Source of the DNA: Tragulus kanchil
Lineage: Eukaryota; Chordata; Mammalia; Artiodactyla; Tragulidae
Direction of reading: 5' to 3'
Assembly (NCBI GenBank): GCA_022376925.1
Contig: JAIOJX010000005.1
Span: forward strand, 155,449,501-155,513,500
Length of the DNA stretch: 64,000 bases
Shown one piece after another: positions 24,758 through 36,720 of the stretch. Every line of letters starts with the position of its first letter. Position 1 is the stretch's first letter. A model generated the notes under the pieces. It was not told the DNA's origin. It worked only from the letters and a program-made list of their open reading frames with translations, and ran no database searches. Position numbers and translations under genes: made by a program.

Positions 24758-25418
24758 GCTCAGGAGACATTGACATTTAACTCCAGTGCAATTTGTTTGT
24801 TTTCACCCGAGTTGAAAATACCAACAAATGTCACCCGCCTTCGCCCCCCTGTCCTGACATGTGACTTTGATGGGCCAGGAACCAGCAACACTAATGAGCA
24901 TCTCAGGTATCCCTGAATTAGCAGGCGATGCAAAGCTCTGTGTAGGCAAGAGGTCGGTGTGGAGGTGGATCCTGCAAGATAAGGGTGAGCAGAATTTAGG
25001 CGTGGGGGCAGGGATGCCTGCCGAGGACAGTGGTGGAGCAGGAGGTGGGAGAGGACAGTTCCTTCACCAGCACTATCAAAGGGAAAGATGGCTTGTTAGC
25101 CCAGTGCCTCTCACTGTCTTAAAGGACTTCTCCACATTGCCCTGAAGGGTATCTGCTTGTTCCCTCTATCTGGGCCAGCTCCTCATCCCTACCGTGTACC
25201 TTTCTCAGGGGTGGAGCTTGGATGCCATCTTAAACTTTTTGAAAATTATATCAGTTAGAAATTGATTTCATTGTGAGTGATAAAAAAAAAAAAAAGCCTA
25301 AATGAGAAAGATTTTATTTCTCTCTCCTGTAGAAAGTCCAGAGATTTGGTTCTATATTCAAGTGAATTGCACTACAGTCAAAGGTCAAGTTCCTGCTTTT
25401 ATGTTAGTACTATGGGTA

Positions 25419-25748
25419 TGTCCCTTGGAGAGCAAGGAGATCAAACCAGTCAATCCTAAAGGAAATCAACCCTGAATATTCATTGGAAGGACTGATGCTG
25501 AAGCTGAAACTCTAGTACTTGGGCCACCTGATGCAAAGAGGCAACTCACTGGAAATGACCCTGTTGCTGGGAAAGATTGAAGGCAGGAGAAGGGGACTAC
25601 AGAGGATGATATGGTTGGATGGCATCATTGACTCAATGGACATGAGTTTGAGCAAATTCTGGGAGATGGTGAAGGACAAGGAAGCCTCGTGTGCCACAGT
25701 CCATGGGGTCACAAAGAGTGGGACACGACTGAGCAACTGAACTGAACT
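25419..25748 (+). mobile_element. BovB 3'-end fragment
   Basis: Plus-strand: AGATCAAACCAGTCAATCCT, AATCAACCCTGAATATTCAT, CACAGTCCATGGGGTCACAA, GGACACGACTGAGCAACTGA. An A14 run lies 130 nt upstream, outside the element. Confidence 0.9.
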
Positions 25749-26524
25749 GTGGCCAAATAACACTTGGGAATTCTTGCCGAGGAAGGGTGGAGGATGGATA
25801 TTAGAGGACAACCAGGAGGCTTCATGCTGTCGCTGGATGGAGGAAGTGCACAACTCTGGGTGTCAAGGAAGAGCTGGCTGATTTGATTGTCCTCCCGACC
25901 CTCCAGCCTGACTTCCCCACTCCTTCTCCACTCAGCTCTAGCAGGAAGTTGGCTTGTTTCCTTCCTTCAGCAAAGTAGGCTGCGTCCTCCTTTACTTATC
26001 TAAGCGGCCTCCATCCAATTTCCTTGGCTCTGCATGGGAACTTAAGCCAGAGGTATTTGTTCTGGTTCTACTTTCTATCAAAAGACGGGAGGCACTTATG
26101 CGATGTGAATTAGGAGAAATGATTATACTCTTCCCCGCCTTGCAATCTCATCAAATACCACACCTGTAAGTCAGGGAATAATGCCTAAAATTTCATTTTT
26201 AAGGACTCAGTGCCTCTCACTGTCTTAAAGGACTTCTCCACATTGCCCTGAAGGGTATCTGCTTGTTCCCTCTATCTGGGCCAGCTCCTCATCCCTACCG
26301 TGTACCTTTCTCAGGGGTGGAGCTTGGATGCCATCTTAAACTTTTTGAAAATTATATCAGTTAGAAATTGATTTCATTGTGAGTGATAAAAAAAAAAAAA
26401 AGCCTAAATGAGAAAGATTTTATTTCTCTCTCCTGTAGAAAGTCCAGAGATTTGGTTCTATATTCAAGTGAATTGCACTACAGTCAAAGGTCAAGTTCCT
26501 GCTTTTATGTTAGTACTATGGGTA

Positions 26525-26854
26525 TGTCCCTTGGAGAGCAAGGAGATCAAACCAGTCAATCCTAAAGGAAATCAACCCTGAATATTCATTGGAAGGACTG
26601 ATGCTGAAGCTGAAACTCTAGTACTTGGGCCACCTGATGCAAAGAGGCAACTCACTGGAAATGACCCTGTTGCTGGGAAAGATTGAAGGCAGGAGAAGGG
26701 GACTACAGAGGATGATATGGTTGGATGGCATCATTGACTCAATGGACATGAGTTTGAGCAAATTCTGGGAGATGGTGAAGGACAAGGAAGCCTCGTGTGC
26801 CACAGTCCATGGGGTCACAAAGAGTGGGACACGACTGAGCAACTGAACTGAACT
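26525..26854 (+). mobile_element. Second copy of the 25419 BovB fragment
   Basis: Offset 1106, inside copy 2 of duplication 8. Confidence 0.9.
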
Positions 26855-27733
26855 GTGGCCAAATAACACTTGGGAATTCTTGCCGAGGAAGGGTGGAGGA
26901 TGGATATTAGAGGACAACCAGGAGGCTTCATGCTGTCGCTGGATGGAGGAAGTGCACAACTCTGGGTGTCAAGGAAGAGCTGGCTGATTTGATTGTCCTC
27001 CCGACCCTCCAGCCTGACTTCCCCACTCCTTCTCCACTCAGCTCTAGCAGGAAGTTGGCTTGTTTCCTTCCTTCAGCAAAGTAGGCTGCGTCCTCCTTTA
27101 CTTATCTAAGCGGCCTCCATCCAATTTCCTTGGCTCTGCATGGGAACTTAAGCCAGAGGTATTTGTTCTGGTTCTACTTTCTATCAAAAGACGGGAGGCA
27201 CTTATGCGATGTGAATTAGGAGAAATGATTATACTCTTCCCCGCCTTGCAATCTCATCAAATACCACTCCTGTAAGTCAGGGAATAATGCCTAAAATTTC
27301 ATTAAGGACTCAGTCCTTTGGTTAAGGCAGTGCAGAATTCTCAGTTAACCTAATCAGCCATTAATAGTTCAACTGTTGATTTTTTGGTCTTTAAAAAATT
27401 GCATGAGAATAAGATTAAGAGAGGTTAAGTCAGGAAGAGGACTCAGAGATGGCCTTGCTCCCAAACTCCACTCCCATGTACATCGGAGGCAACCGAGGTT
27501 GGTAGGAGAGCTATGGCCAGCTGTGGTCACTAAACCTCCAGGGTTTATAAGAGAAACATAAAACCTACTGCCTCAATGAGCACCAATCCACTTCACCCAT
27601 TCATAGCAGGAAAGTGTGAGTCCCTTCCTCCTGCTGGCAGACCCCTGAAGCCTGAGGCCAAGTGACCGTGTGATTCACACTCCCCCACTAGGCAGTGCGA
27701 AGGACACCTCTCCGGAGCAACCAGCACTCCTCC

Positions 27734-27809
27734 CCTCAGGAAGCCCCAGTCTGAGGGGAGACCCACCCTGTCCTCAGGGCGCCCTCGTCTTAGGAGAGAC
27801 AGAGGCCCT
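27734..27809 (+). repeat. Two units of a 38-bp minisatellite
   Basis: Units begin CCTCAGG at 27734 and 27772, exactly 38 apart. The first carries AAGCCCCAGTCTGAGGGGAG, identical to the core of the five-unit array at 35303-35496. Confidence 0.8.
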
Positions 27810-28831
27810 ATTTCTCTGTGAGCTGCAGTGTGAGGAGGAGACAGGGCAGATTTTGTTCCTCTCCTTTGTCCCCTGCCAGGTACACCTCTCCGCCCCTCGT
27901 CCCTCAAGGCTGGCTCTCTCTGCCTTGCTTTAATAGATGGCAGTCTCCCAGAGGACCAGTTTATTTAGAAATCTGTATGGTGCCCCACCCAGTAGGGTCT
28001 CAATAAATATTTACAGCTACTAATGATTTAGTGCAATAAATATATACATACCACCTAAGTGAGAGAAGCCTAATGGACAGAGCATAGAGCAGCTATGCTG
28101 GGGGGCCACTGGTGACAGGAACAGCCTGGGGACAAAAGGGGCTGAGTAAAAGGGGAAAGCTTTCCTTCCTTCAGCAAAGTAGGCTGCGTCCTCCTTTACT
28201 TATCTAAGCGGCCTCCATCCAATTTCCTTGGCTCTGCATGGGAACTTAAGCCAGAGGTATTTGTTCTGGTTCTACTTTCTATCAAAAGACGGGAGGCACT
28301 TATGCGATGTGAATTAGGAGAAATGATTATACTCTTCCCCGCCTTGCAATCTCATCAAATACCACTCCTGTAAGTCAGGGAATAATGCCTAAAATTTCAT
28401 TAAGGACTCAGTCCTTTGGTTAAGGCAGTGCAGAATTCTCAGTTAACCTAATCAGCCATTAATAGTTCAACTGTTGATTTTTTGGTCTTTAAAAAATTGC
28501 ATGAGAATAAGATTAAGAGAGGTTAAGTCAGGAAGAGGACTCAGAGATGGCCTTGCTCCCAAACTCCACTCCCATGTACATCGGAGGCAACCGAGGTTGG
28601 TAGGAGAGCTATGGCCAGCTGTGGTCACTAAACCTCCAGGGTTTATAAGAGAAACATAAAACCTACTGCCTCAATGAGCACCAATCCACTTCACCCATTC
28701 ATAGCAGGAAAGTGTGAGTCCCTTCCTCCTGCTGGCAGACCCCTGAAGCCTGAGGCCAAGTGACCGTGTGATTCACACTCCCCCACTAGGCAGTGCGAAG
28801 GACACCTCTCCGGAGCAACCAGCACTCCTCC

Positions 28832-28907
28832 CCTCAGGAAGCCCCAGTCTGAGGGGAGACCCACCCTGTCCTCAGGGCGCCCTCGTCTTAGGAGAGACAG
28901 AGGCCCT
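28832..28907 (+). repeat. Second copy of the two-unit 38-bp minisatellite
   Basis: Offset 1098 from 27734, due to duplication 9. Confidence 0.8.
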
Positions 28908-29794
28908 ATTTCTCTGTGAGCTGCAGTGTGAGGAGGAGACAGGGCAGATTTTGTTCCTCTCCTTTGTCCCCTGCCAGGTACACCTCTCCGCCCCTCGTCC
29001 CTCAAGGCTGGCTCTCTCTGCCTTGCTTTAATAGATGGCAGTCTCCCAGAGGACCAGTTTATTTAGAAATCTGTATGGTGCCCCACCCAGTAGGGTCTCA
29101 ATAAATATTTACAGCTACTAATGATTTAGTGCAATAAATATATACATACCACCTAAGTGAGAGAAGCCTAATGGACAGAGCATAGAGCAGCTATGCTGGG
29201 GGGCCACTGGTGACAGGAACAGCCTGGGGACAGAATGAGTAAGAAGCCTGGAGTGAGCAGAGAGGAGAGGTGGAGACCTTTTCTCTATGGCCCCACAGTG
29301 GGTGGCCACAAAATACCCTAAGTAGTGCTTCATTGTGACTTTCATTGGTTCTAACCACTTTTGCGTTTGAAGATTCTTTCCTTCACGTAAATAAAATACT
29401 CTCTTCATTTCTGGCTACATCTTCCCTGGGCTGCAGGCTTCCTACATCCAAAATAAGCCTCAAACCTAACCCTGGAATCCAAGGAGGCAAGTTGGAGGAA
29501 AATTCAATTATGGCTCCTAGACTCCAACTTTCCTGGCCTTAACTCCTACCATGGAACCTACTGCAACAGGATTTCTTAAATGAGTGGGTGAGGTCCCCTG
29601 GGGTTTCTGAGTTCTGTGAATATGTTTTATGTTTTAGCTGTTCATTTTAGTGGCAGTCTAAGAGAAGAGCCAATTGTGAGTTCAAGACAGTCCCCAGAAG
29701 AGGAGTTATCATGGGTGGCACAGGTTTGAGATTTCTCTTTGTGTGGCCCTGCTGATTTTACACAGAGAGGCCCAGGCAGTGTTCACAGTCCTGT

Positions 29795-29905
29795 GAGATC
29801 CTCCAGTTTTATCGACAAGCACGCCAAGGTAGCAGGAGATGAAGCCACTTGCCCAAGATCACACGGCCTGTGAGTGGTAGAGGCAGGCATCAAGCCCAGG
29901 GGAAC
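29795..29905 (-). mobile_element. MIR remnant
   Basis: Complement MIR core: TCCAGTTTTATCGACAAGCA, CACTTGCCCAAGATCACACG, GTGAGTGGTAGAGGCAGGCA. Confidence 0.75.
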
Positions 29906-30890
29906 CCTTTGCCCAGAAAGGGGCTGGACTCCCGAATCCACGTGCCTCCAAGTCAAGCTTCTAACCCCAGTGCTTCTCAGACTGGGACTTTCATTAGAGT
30001 CTTCCTTTAAAAGGCTTCTGTAATTACCCAGGTCTGTGAGATTCTCTTCTGTCTACTGTGTATCGTGAATCTTTGTGGTCTGTAAGAGAATCAGCCTTAG
30101 TTGCTGACAGGCTACCATCCTTCAAGACCACAGTTCCCATCCTTCCTCTGAGGAGGATTCCATCACTCTCATTAGGAGGGATGTCTTCTGAAGAATTCTC
30201 ATAAAATTCGGCCACTTTCTTTTCCTTCTGTGAGGACAGTGCCATCCATGGTGGAATTGGGTCTATCTGGGTTGGAATTCCACCTAAGTGAGGACAGAGC
30301 CTAACTGGTGACAGGAACAGCCTGGGGACAGAATGAGTAAGAAGCCTGGAGTGAGCAGAGGAGAGGTGGAGACCTTTTCTCTATGGCCCCACAGTGGGTG
30401 GCCACAAAATACCCTAAGTAGTGCTTCATTGTGACTTTCATTGGTTCTAACCACTTTTGCGTTTGAAGATTCTTTCCTTCACGTAAATAAAATACTCTCT
30501 TCATTTCTGGCTACATCTTCCCTGGGCTGCAGGCTTCCTACATCCAAAATAAGCCTCAAACCTAACCCTGGAATCCAAGGAGGCAAGTTGGAGGAAAATT
30601 CAATTATGGCTCCTAGACTCCAACTTTCCTGGCCTTAACTCCTACCATGGAACCTACTGCAACAGGATTTCTTAAATGAGTGGGTGAGGTCCCCTGGGGT
30701 TTCTGAGTTCTGTGAATATGTTTTATGTTTTAGCTGTTCATTTTAGTGGCAGTCTAAGAGAAGAGCCAATTGTGAGTTCAAGACAGTCCCCAGAAGAGGA
30801 GTTATCATGGGTGGCACAGGTTTGAGATTTCTCTTTGTGTGGCCCTGCTGATTTTACACAGAGAGGCCCAGGCAGTGTTCACAGTCCTGT

Positions 30891-31001
30891 GAGATCCTCC
30901 AGTTTTATCGACAAGCACGCCAAGGTAGCAGGAGATGAAGCCACTTGCCCAAGATCACACGGCCTGTGAGTGGTAGAGGCAGGCATCAAGCCCAGGGGAA
31001 C
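30891..31001 (-). mobile_element. Second copy of the MIR remnant
   Basis: Offset 1096, in copy 2 of duplication 10. Confidence 0.75.
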
Positions 31002-31375
31002 CCTTTGCCCAGAAAGGGGCTGGACTCCCGAATCCACGTGCCTCCAAGTCAAGCTTCTAACCCCAGTGCTTCTCAGACTGGGACTTTCATTAGAGTCTTC
31101 CTTTAAAAGGCTTCTGTAATTACCCAGGTCTGTGAGATTCTCTTCTGTCTACTGTGTATCGTGAATCTTTGTGGTCTGTAAGAGAATCAGCCTTAGTTGC
31201 TGACAGGCTACCATCCTTCAAGACCACAGTTCCCATCCTTCCTCTGAGGAGGATTCCATCACTCTCATTAGGAGGGATGTCTTCTGAAGAATTCTCATAA
31301 AATTCGGCCACTTTCTTTTCCTTCTGTGAGGACAGTGCCATCCATGGTGGAATTGGGTCTATCTGGGTTGGAATT

Positions 31376-32255
31376 CCAGCTCTGCCTTTTGTCTTCAGAC
31401 ATCATGCAAGTTAGATAAGCTTCCTCAGCCTCCATTTCTCCACCTGTAAAAGGGACAACTAGTGTTATAGCAGCAAATGGTGTTACTGAGATGCCCTGTG
31501 TAAAGTGTCATCCTCCCCTCCTCTGCTGGCTCCCAGTTACCCATGTACATGTGTGTAAGCTCCTCTTGAGGAGAGGGGAGATGTCCCATCTAACTCTGTT
31601 CCCCTCGTGCCCACATCTGCTTGCCACGTGCAGCAGGTGCTCCACAGAAGCCTGATGGAACAATGGAGCCCTTGCTGCTGAGTCCAGTGTTTCCTCTTAT
31701 CTGTGGGGGTGAGCAGAGGGTCATAGTGGGGAGGGATTGACCACACTGCTCCAGATCTCAACTCCAGAGACTCCAGAGAGGAGGCTGAGGAAGAAAGGAA
31801 GGAGAGGGCGAAGCAGAGAGGCAGAGGGAACTGGGGAAGGAGGAAAGTTTTAAGAGAAAGGGGAACAGGAAGAAAAGGAAAGAAATAAAGGGATGGGAGA
31901 GATGAGACTGAAAACAGGCTTAAAAAAAAGAGAAACTCTTTGAGGTTTTCAGACACAAGGACAGAAAGGGAGGCAGCTGAGCTCTCCCATTTCCCACACT
32001 TGAGGGACCAGATTAGGAGTGGACTTAGGAGTGGACGAGAGTGCTCGGCTGGTCTACATCTTCGTTGTTCCCCACTCAGGTCTCACCAGACTGGGGCAGG
32101 AAATGGGCTTGAATAGACAACTCCTCTCCCATACACCATCCAGCCAAATTGCCCAGATGAGGACACTGAGGCCCACAGAGGAGAGCAGACTTGCTGAAGC
32201 CCAAGGCAGGGCCAGGATGGGACCCAGGCCCCAGAGCTCCTGCATCAAGCTCTTC
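31376..32255. other. Single-copy intron with purine tract and MIR fragment
   Basis: 31780-31935 is strongly purine-rich on the plus strand (AGGAAGAAAGGAAGGAGAGG). 32135-32235 carries a complement MIR fragment (CAGATGAGGACACTGAGGCC). No gene. Confidence 0.65.
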
Positions 32256-33024
32256 CTGCTGAATGAGTCTGTCACCGGGAGCCAGAGTGCTCCTATTCCG
32301 ACATGAAGAAAGACAACATTAGGAATGCAGAGAGCAAATCCCAGGGTAATGGAGCCTGGTGTTTGCAATAAAAATTTAAATGTGCCATCCTGGTGGCAAT
32401 AGCGACTTTTATCTGATCAGCCTGTCAGTGCTTAAGAAGGCTGGGCTGTGTAAATGGCAAAAGCAAATTGAATTCATATTTACTGCCCTTGAGTCTGTGG
32501 GGTTGTTTCCAGTGGATTCACCTCTCTCTCCTTGTTCTTCCCTGCCTCCCTTTCCTCCCTGTTCTCCTCACACTTACAAGTGCTCCTATGATTCGACAAC
32601 TCACTGGGGAAGTTGACAAGAGAGAAGACTGCTCTCTCTGTGTGCATTTTTTTTTTTTCCACATCTGCTGCTCCAAGTGACCTTTCCACCTTTATCTGCC
32701 TTACCTGATGGCCTGGGAGACTGGCCTCTGTGAACTGCTTCTCACTCTGGCTTCCCGGCTTTGGCCACTGGGAGACCAGAAGGAGGTGAGAGACAGGATA
32801 AGAGAGAAAGGGACCTGTTGCCTTGGTGGGCTCCCTCTCCGGCCATTGGTCAGTGGGTGGTATCTATCCGCGTCTCTCCTGTGGCTGTAATCCCGGGTGG
32901 GCTCTGAGAAGTGTTCTCTGCCTTTACCCCTTCAGCCCTGGGGTGTAAGGGTGTGAAAATACTCCCTCTGTGGCCAGCCCCTGGCAGCCTCGTCACCCCT
33001 CTCGGGTTCCCCTAACCCTGCCCG

Positions 33025-33185
33025 TGCATGTGTGCTTACTCAGTCATGTCCGACTCGTTTGTGACCCCATGGACTGTAGCCCACCAGGCTCCTCTGTCCA
33101 TCGGATTGACCAGACAAGAATACTGGAGTGGTTTGCCATGCCCTTCTCCTGGGGATCTTCCCAAACCAGGAACCAACTCTACTTC
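33025..33185 (-). mobile_element. Bov-tA type SINE, 5'-truncated
   Basis: Reverse-strand: TACTCAGTCATGTCCGACTC, CCATGGACTGTAGCCCACCA, AAGAATACTGGAGTGGTTTG. It ends at CCAGGAACC before the tRNA-like head. Confidence 0.9.
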
Positions 33186-34186
33186 GAACCCTGCCCACAC
33201 CGTTGTAAATAGTCCTTTCATTAAACATCCTTCAGGGACACCTTCAATTCTGTCATCTGTTCCTCCTGAGGGATGACGTCTCTCTGTCCTTCTTTCCAGA
33301 AATGGGAGGGAACAGAGGACACTTTTCATAAAGCAGGAGGATGCCTCAGGGGCTGGAGCTAGACTCAGTCTGTGAGGAGAAGTTTGCACGGGAATAAAGA
33401 GGGCACACAGGCCTGGCACCCCAAGCTTTTGTGAGAGTCTGTCACCGGAGTGCTCCTATTCCGACATGAAGAAAGACAACATTAGAATGCAGAGAGCAAA
33501 TCCCAGGGTAATGGAGCCTGGTGTTTGCAATAAAAATTTAAATGTGCCATCCTGGTGGCAATAGCGACTTTTATCTGATCAGCCTGTCAGTGCTTAAGAA
33601 GGCTGGGCTGTGTAAATGGCAAAAGCAAATTGAATTCATATTTACTGCCCTTGAGTCTGTGGGGTTGTTTCCAGTGGATTCACCTCTCTCTCCTTGTTCT
33701 TCCCTGCCTCCCTTTCCTCCCTGTTCTCCTCACACTTACAAGTGCTCCTATGATTCGACAACTCACTGGGGAAGTTGACAAGAGAGAAGACTGCTCTCTC
33801 TGTGTGCATTTTTTTTTTTTCCACATCTGCTGCTCCAAGTGACCTTTCCACCTTTATCTGCCTTACCTGATGGCCTGGGAGACTGGCCTCTGTGAACTGC
33901 TTCTCACTCTGGCTTCCCGGCTTTGGCCACTGGGAGACCAGAAGGAGGTGAGAGACAGGATAAGAGAGAAAGGGACCTGTTGCCTTGGTGGGCTCCCTCT
34001 CCGGCCATTGGTCAGTGGGTGGTATCTATCCGCGTCTCTCCTGTGGCTGTAATCCCGGGTGGGCTCTGAGAAGTGTTCTCTGCCTTTACCCCTTCAGCCC
34101 TGGGGTGTAAGGGTGTGAAAATACTCCCTCTGTGGCCAGCCCCTGGCAGCCTCGTCACCCCTCTCGGGTTCCCCTAACCCTGCCCG

Positions 34187-34347
34187 TGCATGTGTGCTTA
34201 CTCAGTCATGTCCGACTCGTTTGTGACCCCATGGACTGTAGCCCACCAGGCTCCTCTGTCCATCGGATTGACCAGACAAGAATACTGGAGTGGTTTGCCA
34301 TGCCCTTCTCCTGGGGATCTTCCCAAACCAGGAACCAACTCTACTTC
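34187..34347 (-). mobile_element. Second copy of the 33025 SINE
   Basis: Offset 1162, in copy 2 of duplication 11. Confidence 0.9.
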
Positions 34348-34590
34348 GAACCCTGCCCACACCGTTGTAAATAGTCCTTTCATTAAACATCCTTCAGGGA
34401 CACCTTCAATTCTGTCATCTGTTCCTCCTGAGGGATGACGTCTCTCTGTCCTTCTTTCCAGAAATGGGAGGGAACAGAGGACACTTTTCATAAAGCAGGA
34501 GGATGCCTCAGGGGCTGGAGCTAGACTCAGTCTGTGAGGAGAAGTTTGCACGGGAATAAAGAGGGCACACAGGCCTGGCACCCCAACCCC

Positions 34591-35302
34591 ACCCCTGCAA
34601 GCTGAGCAGCCCTCCCTCACCACCCTTACCTGCTGCTCCCCTGGGGCGTGTCACACAGCCTGTCAGATGACCCCACAAATAGGCCTTTCTCCTAATGTGA
34701 CTTTTTCCTCATGACTTATGTCTGCTGAGGGAATCTGTGGGGTTAGGATTAGCAAAGGTAGCCCAACAGAAAAGTTCTCTCTGTCACCTTGTGAGTCTAG
34801 GTTGGCCAACAGGTGATGAGGATTCTATCCCATGGCCCAGTAAAGAGCTGGCCTTGGAGGTGCAACACAGGAATCTTTGTAACTGTGTTTGCAGCAACCC
34901 CCTCCCTACCACCCACTAATAGGCAAATAAGCTCCCATCAAGCCAATTTGATTGCCTAATTCTTTTTATTTTAATAATCAGAGATGTTATTAGGAGTCCA
35001 AGATCAAACATGCCATGCTGGGTGTTGAATCAAATGCATAGTAACAAGGAAGGATATTAACCCAGGCCTGGACCGTGAGACATCATCCTTCTCAGAGCAG
35101 CCTGTGAACATTCGTGACACGATGCCTGGAGACAGCTGCTGGTGAGGCCCAGCTGTAGACTTGTGGGGAAGAGCTGCTTCCAGGGAGGTCTGGCCCTCCT
35201 CTGGGCTTGCCAGAGTGGGATGAGGAGAGGGGGCTGTGAGGAGCAGGAGGACACCACTAATAACCCTCATCCCAAAGGAAGAGTTGTGAGTAGATGCTAG
35301 GC
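34591..35302. other. Single-copy intron
   Basis: No gene and no recognised repeat. Confidence 0.55.
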
Positions 35303-35496
35303 ACAGCCCAGCCTCAGGGAGCCCCAGTCTGAGGGAGGACACAGCCCAGACTCAGGGAGCCCCAGTCTGAGGGGAGATACGGCCCAGCCTCAGGAAGCCC
35401 CAGTTTGAGGGGAGATACAGCCCAGCCTTAGGAAGCCCCAGTTTGAGGGGAGATACAGCCCGGCCTCAGGAAGCCCCAGTCTGCTGAGGGAAATAC
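35303..35496 (+). repeat. 38-bp minisatellite, five units
   Basis: Unit starts (ACAGCCC or ACGGCCC) fall at 35303, 35341, 35379, 35417 and 35455, all 38 apart. The core is AGCCCCAGTYTGAGGGGAGA. Units differ at a few positions, and the last has a rearranged end. Confidence 0.92.
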
Positions 35497-36419
35497 AACC
35501 TCTTCTTCTATTGACCTTCAAGTTTGATATCCTAGTCGAATGTTAGCCCATAATTAAGCTCCCAAGCTAGACTAAACTTTGATGCTCTCCCGCCAGTGCC
35601 TACACTGTAGCCTGGGTGGCTTGCCGAATAAAAGCCAATTTTAATTTTAGCCTGAGCCAAACATAATGAGGAGAGTAAATCACAGGGCAAACATTCCCCA
35701 GCCAAATGGAAATGAGTTTTGGATTATCTGCCGCTTTGAATTATCCACCCCACTGCTCCCTTCATCACCAAGGTCCTAGAGGGGACCACACACTGCTTTC
35801 TCCCAAGAGTGTGGGGACTAAGGAGAGGCCAGGGTGCTTGGGGATGCTGATGGTGAGCCGTTGAACCTGGGGTGCTCTGTGATTTAGAGCAGGGAAGGAT
35901 GGAAGGGTGAAAATGGCAGACTGTATTCTTGGATACGAGTCTGTTGGTGAAGACCTTGAGAGAGAGAGAGAGAACTGAAAGGCCAAGTTGATGAGAAGCA
36001 CATCCCTGTGTATCCACATTCTCCACAGTCCACCTCTGAGGCCACCCAGGTTCCGAGAGCTGAAGCCTTGCTTGAAGCTTCAGGTGACAGAATCTAAAAG
36101 ATGCTTGAAATGGGGCAGGGAGTATTGCAGAGAAAGAGTCTTGAAAGTCATGACTGAATCAAAGCACAAAATCTCTGTGTGAAACCAGAACCCCCCTCCC
36201 ACCCCCTTCACACCTGAGGGCCAGCGTGGAGGCTGATGGGAGGAAACAGGGAGGAAGGCTGAGGCCTAAACTGCTGCTGCGAGCTGCCAGCCCTGTGGGC
36301 CGTCCGTGTCCCCTAAGCACAGACAGATCACAGGCAACCGCAGAGATTAACGCATCTGTAGTTGACAATACGCCTGCAAGACAATATTTGTCCCCATCAA
36401 AGCTGAGTGAATAGGCTCG
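35497..36419. other. Single-copy intron, partly repeat-free and AT-rich
   Basis: 35560-35740 and 36300-36415 contain no recognised repeat and look like candidate conserved non-coding DNA; see findings. A (GA)n tract lies at about 35957-35974. No gene. Confidence 0.5.
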
Positions 36420-36720
36420 CCACCCCTCCCTCACACACTCTCGACTAGCAGGCAGCCTCATTCACATCCAGGCCCACCCTCACCCACACAGCCCTTGGTT
36501 CACCAGGCCCACAGTTCCCTCACTCATCACCTCCATTCATGCGACACCCCCTCACGCACACACCAGGCATCTCAGGCACGTTCCATCAGACACGCCTACT
36601 TCTTCACACACACGCACCTCTTCATTCACACTCCACACCCCTCCATTCATAGATCCTTCTCACACACACACATGAACACCCCTCCACACGCAAACCCTCA
36701 TCCACATATTGGCTCACTCA
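36420..36720 (+). repeat. Degenerate CA/TCAC-rich low-complexity tract
   Basis: About 300 nt dominated by CACAC, TCATTCAC and CCTCCA motifs, with almost no G. It is an imperfect repeat and not a clean microsatellite. Confidence 0.75.

Larger units (their letters stand above)
22703..25025. repeat. Direct duplication 7 (offset about 1142)
   Basis: 22703-23845 matches 23846-25025. The last 35 nt of copy 1 (23811-23845) stand for about 73 nt in copy 2 (24953-25025), again mainly by loss of bases. Because it overlaps duplication 6, 22703-22989 exists in three copies (also 21563-21849 and about 23845-24130). Confidence 0.95.
25101..27321. repeat. Direct duplication 8 (offset 1106)
   Basis: 25101-26206 matches 26207-27312. 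Copy 1 has three extra T near 26200 (CATTTTTAAGG against CATTAAGG), and there is one internal substitution (ACCACACCTG/ACCACTCCTG). Confidence 0.95.
27062..29250. repeat. Direct duplication 9 (offset 1098)
   Basis: 27062-28150 matches 28160-29235. The end of copy 1 (about 28130-28159) is an A/G-rich degraded version of 29226-29255. It overlaps duplication 8, so 27062-27312 exists in three copies. Confidence 0.95.
29150..31375. repeat. Direct duplication 10 (offset 1096)
   Basis: 29150-30280 matches 30281-31375. In copy 2 the 62 nt after CCACCTAAGTGAG shrink to about half; the short form is an ordered subsequence of the long one. A further AG is missing near 30360. Confidence 0.95.
32256..34590. 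repeat. Direct duplication 11 (offset 1162)
   Basis: 32256-33428 matches 33430-34590. The start of copy 2 lacks bases (ACCGGAGTG for ACCGGGAGCCAGAGTG; TTAGAATG for TTAGGAATG). The copies also include a T12 run. Confidence 0.95.

Noticed and set aside
20707..25025. Possible three-unit gene or CRISPR-like array because of regular ~1.14 kb repeats
   Set aside because: Units are over 1 kb, hold no coding domain, and belong to the window-wide overlap pattern.
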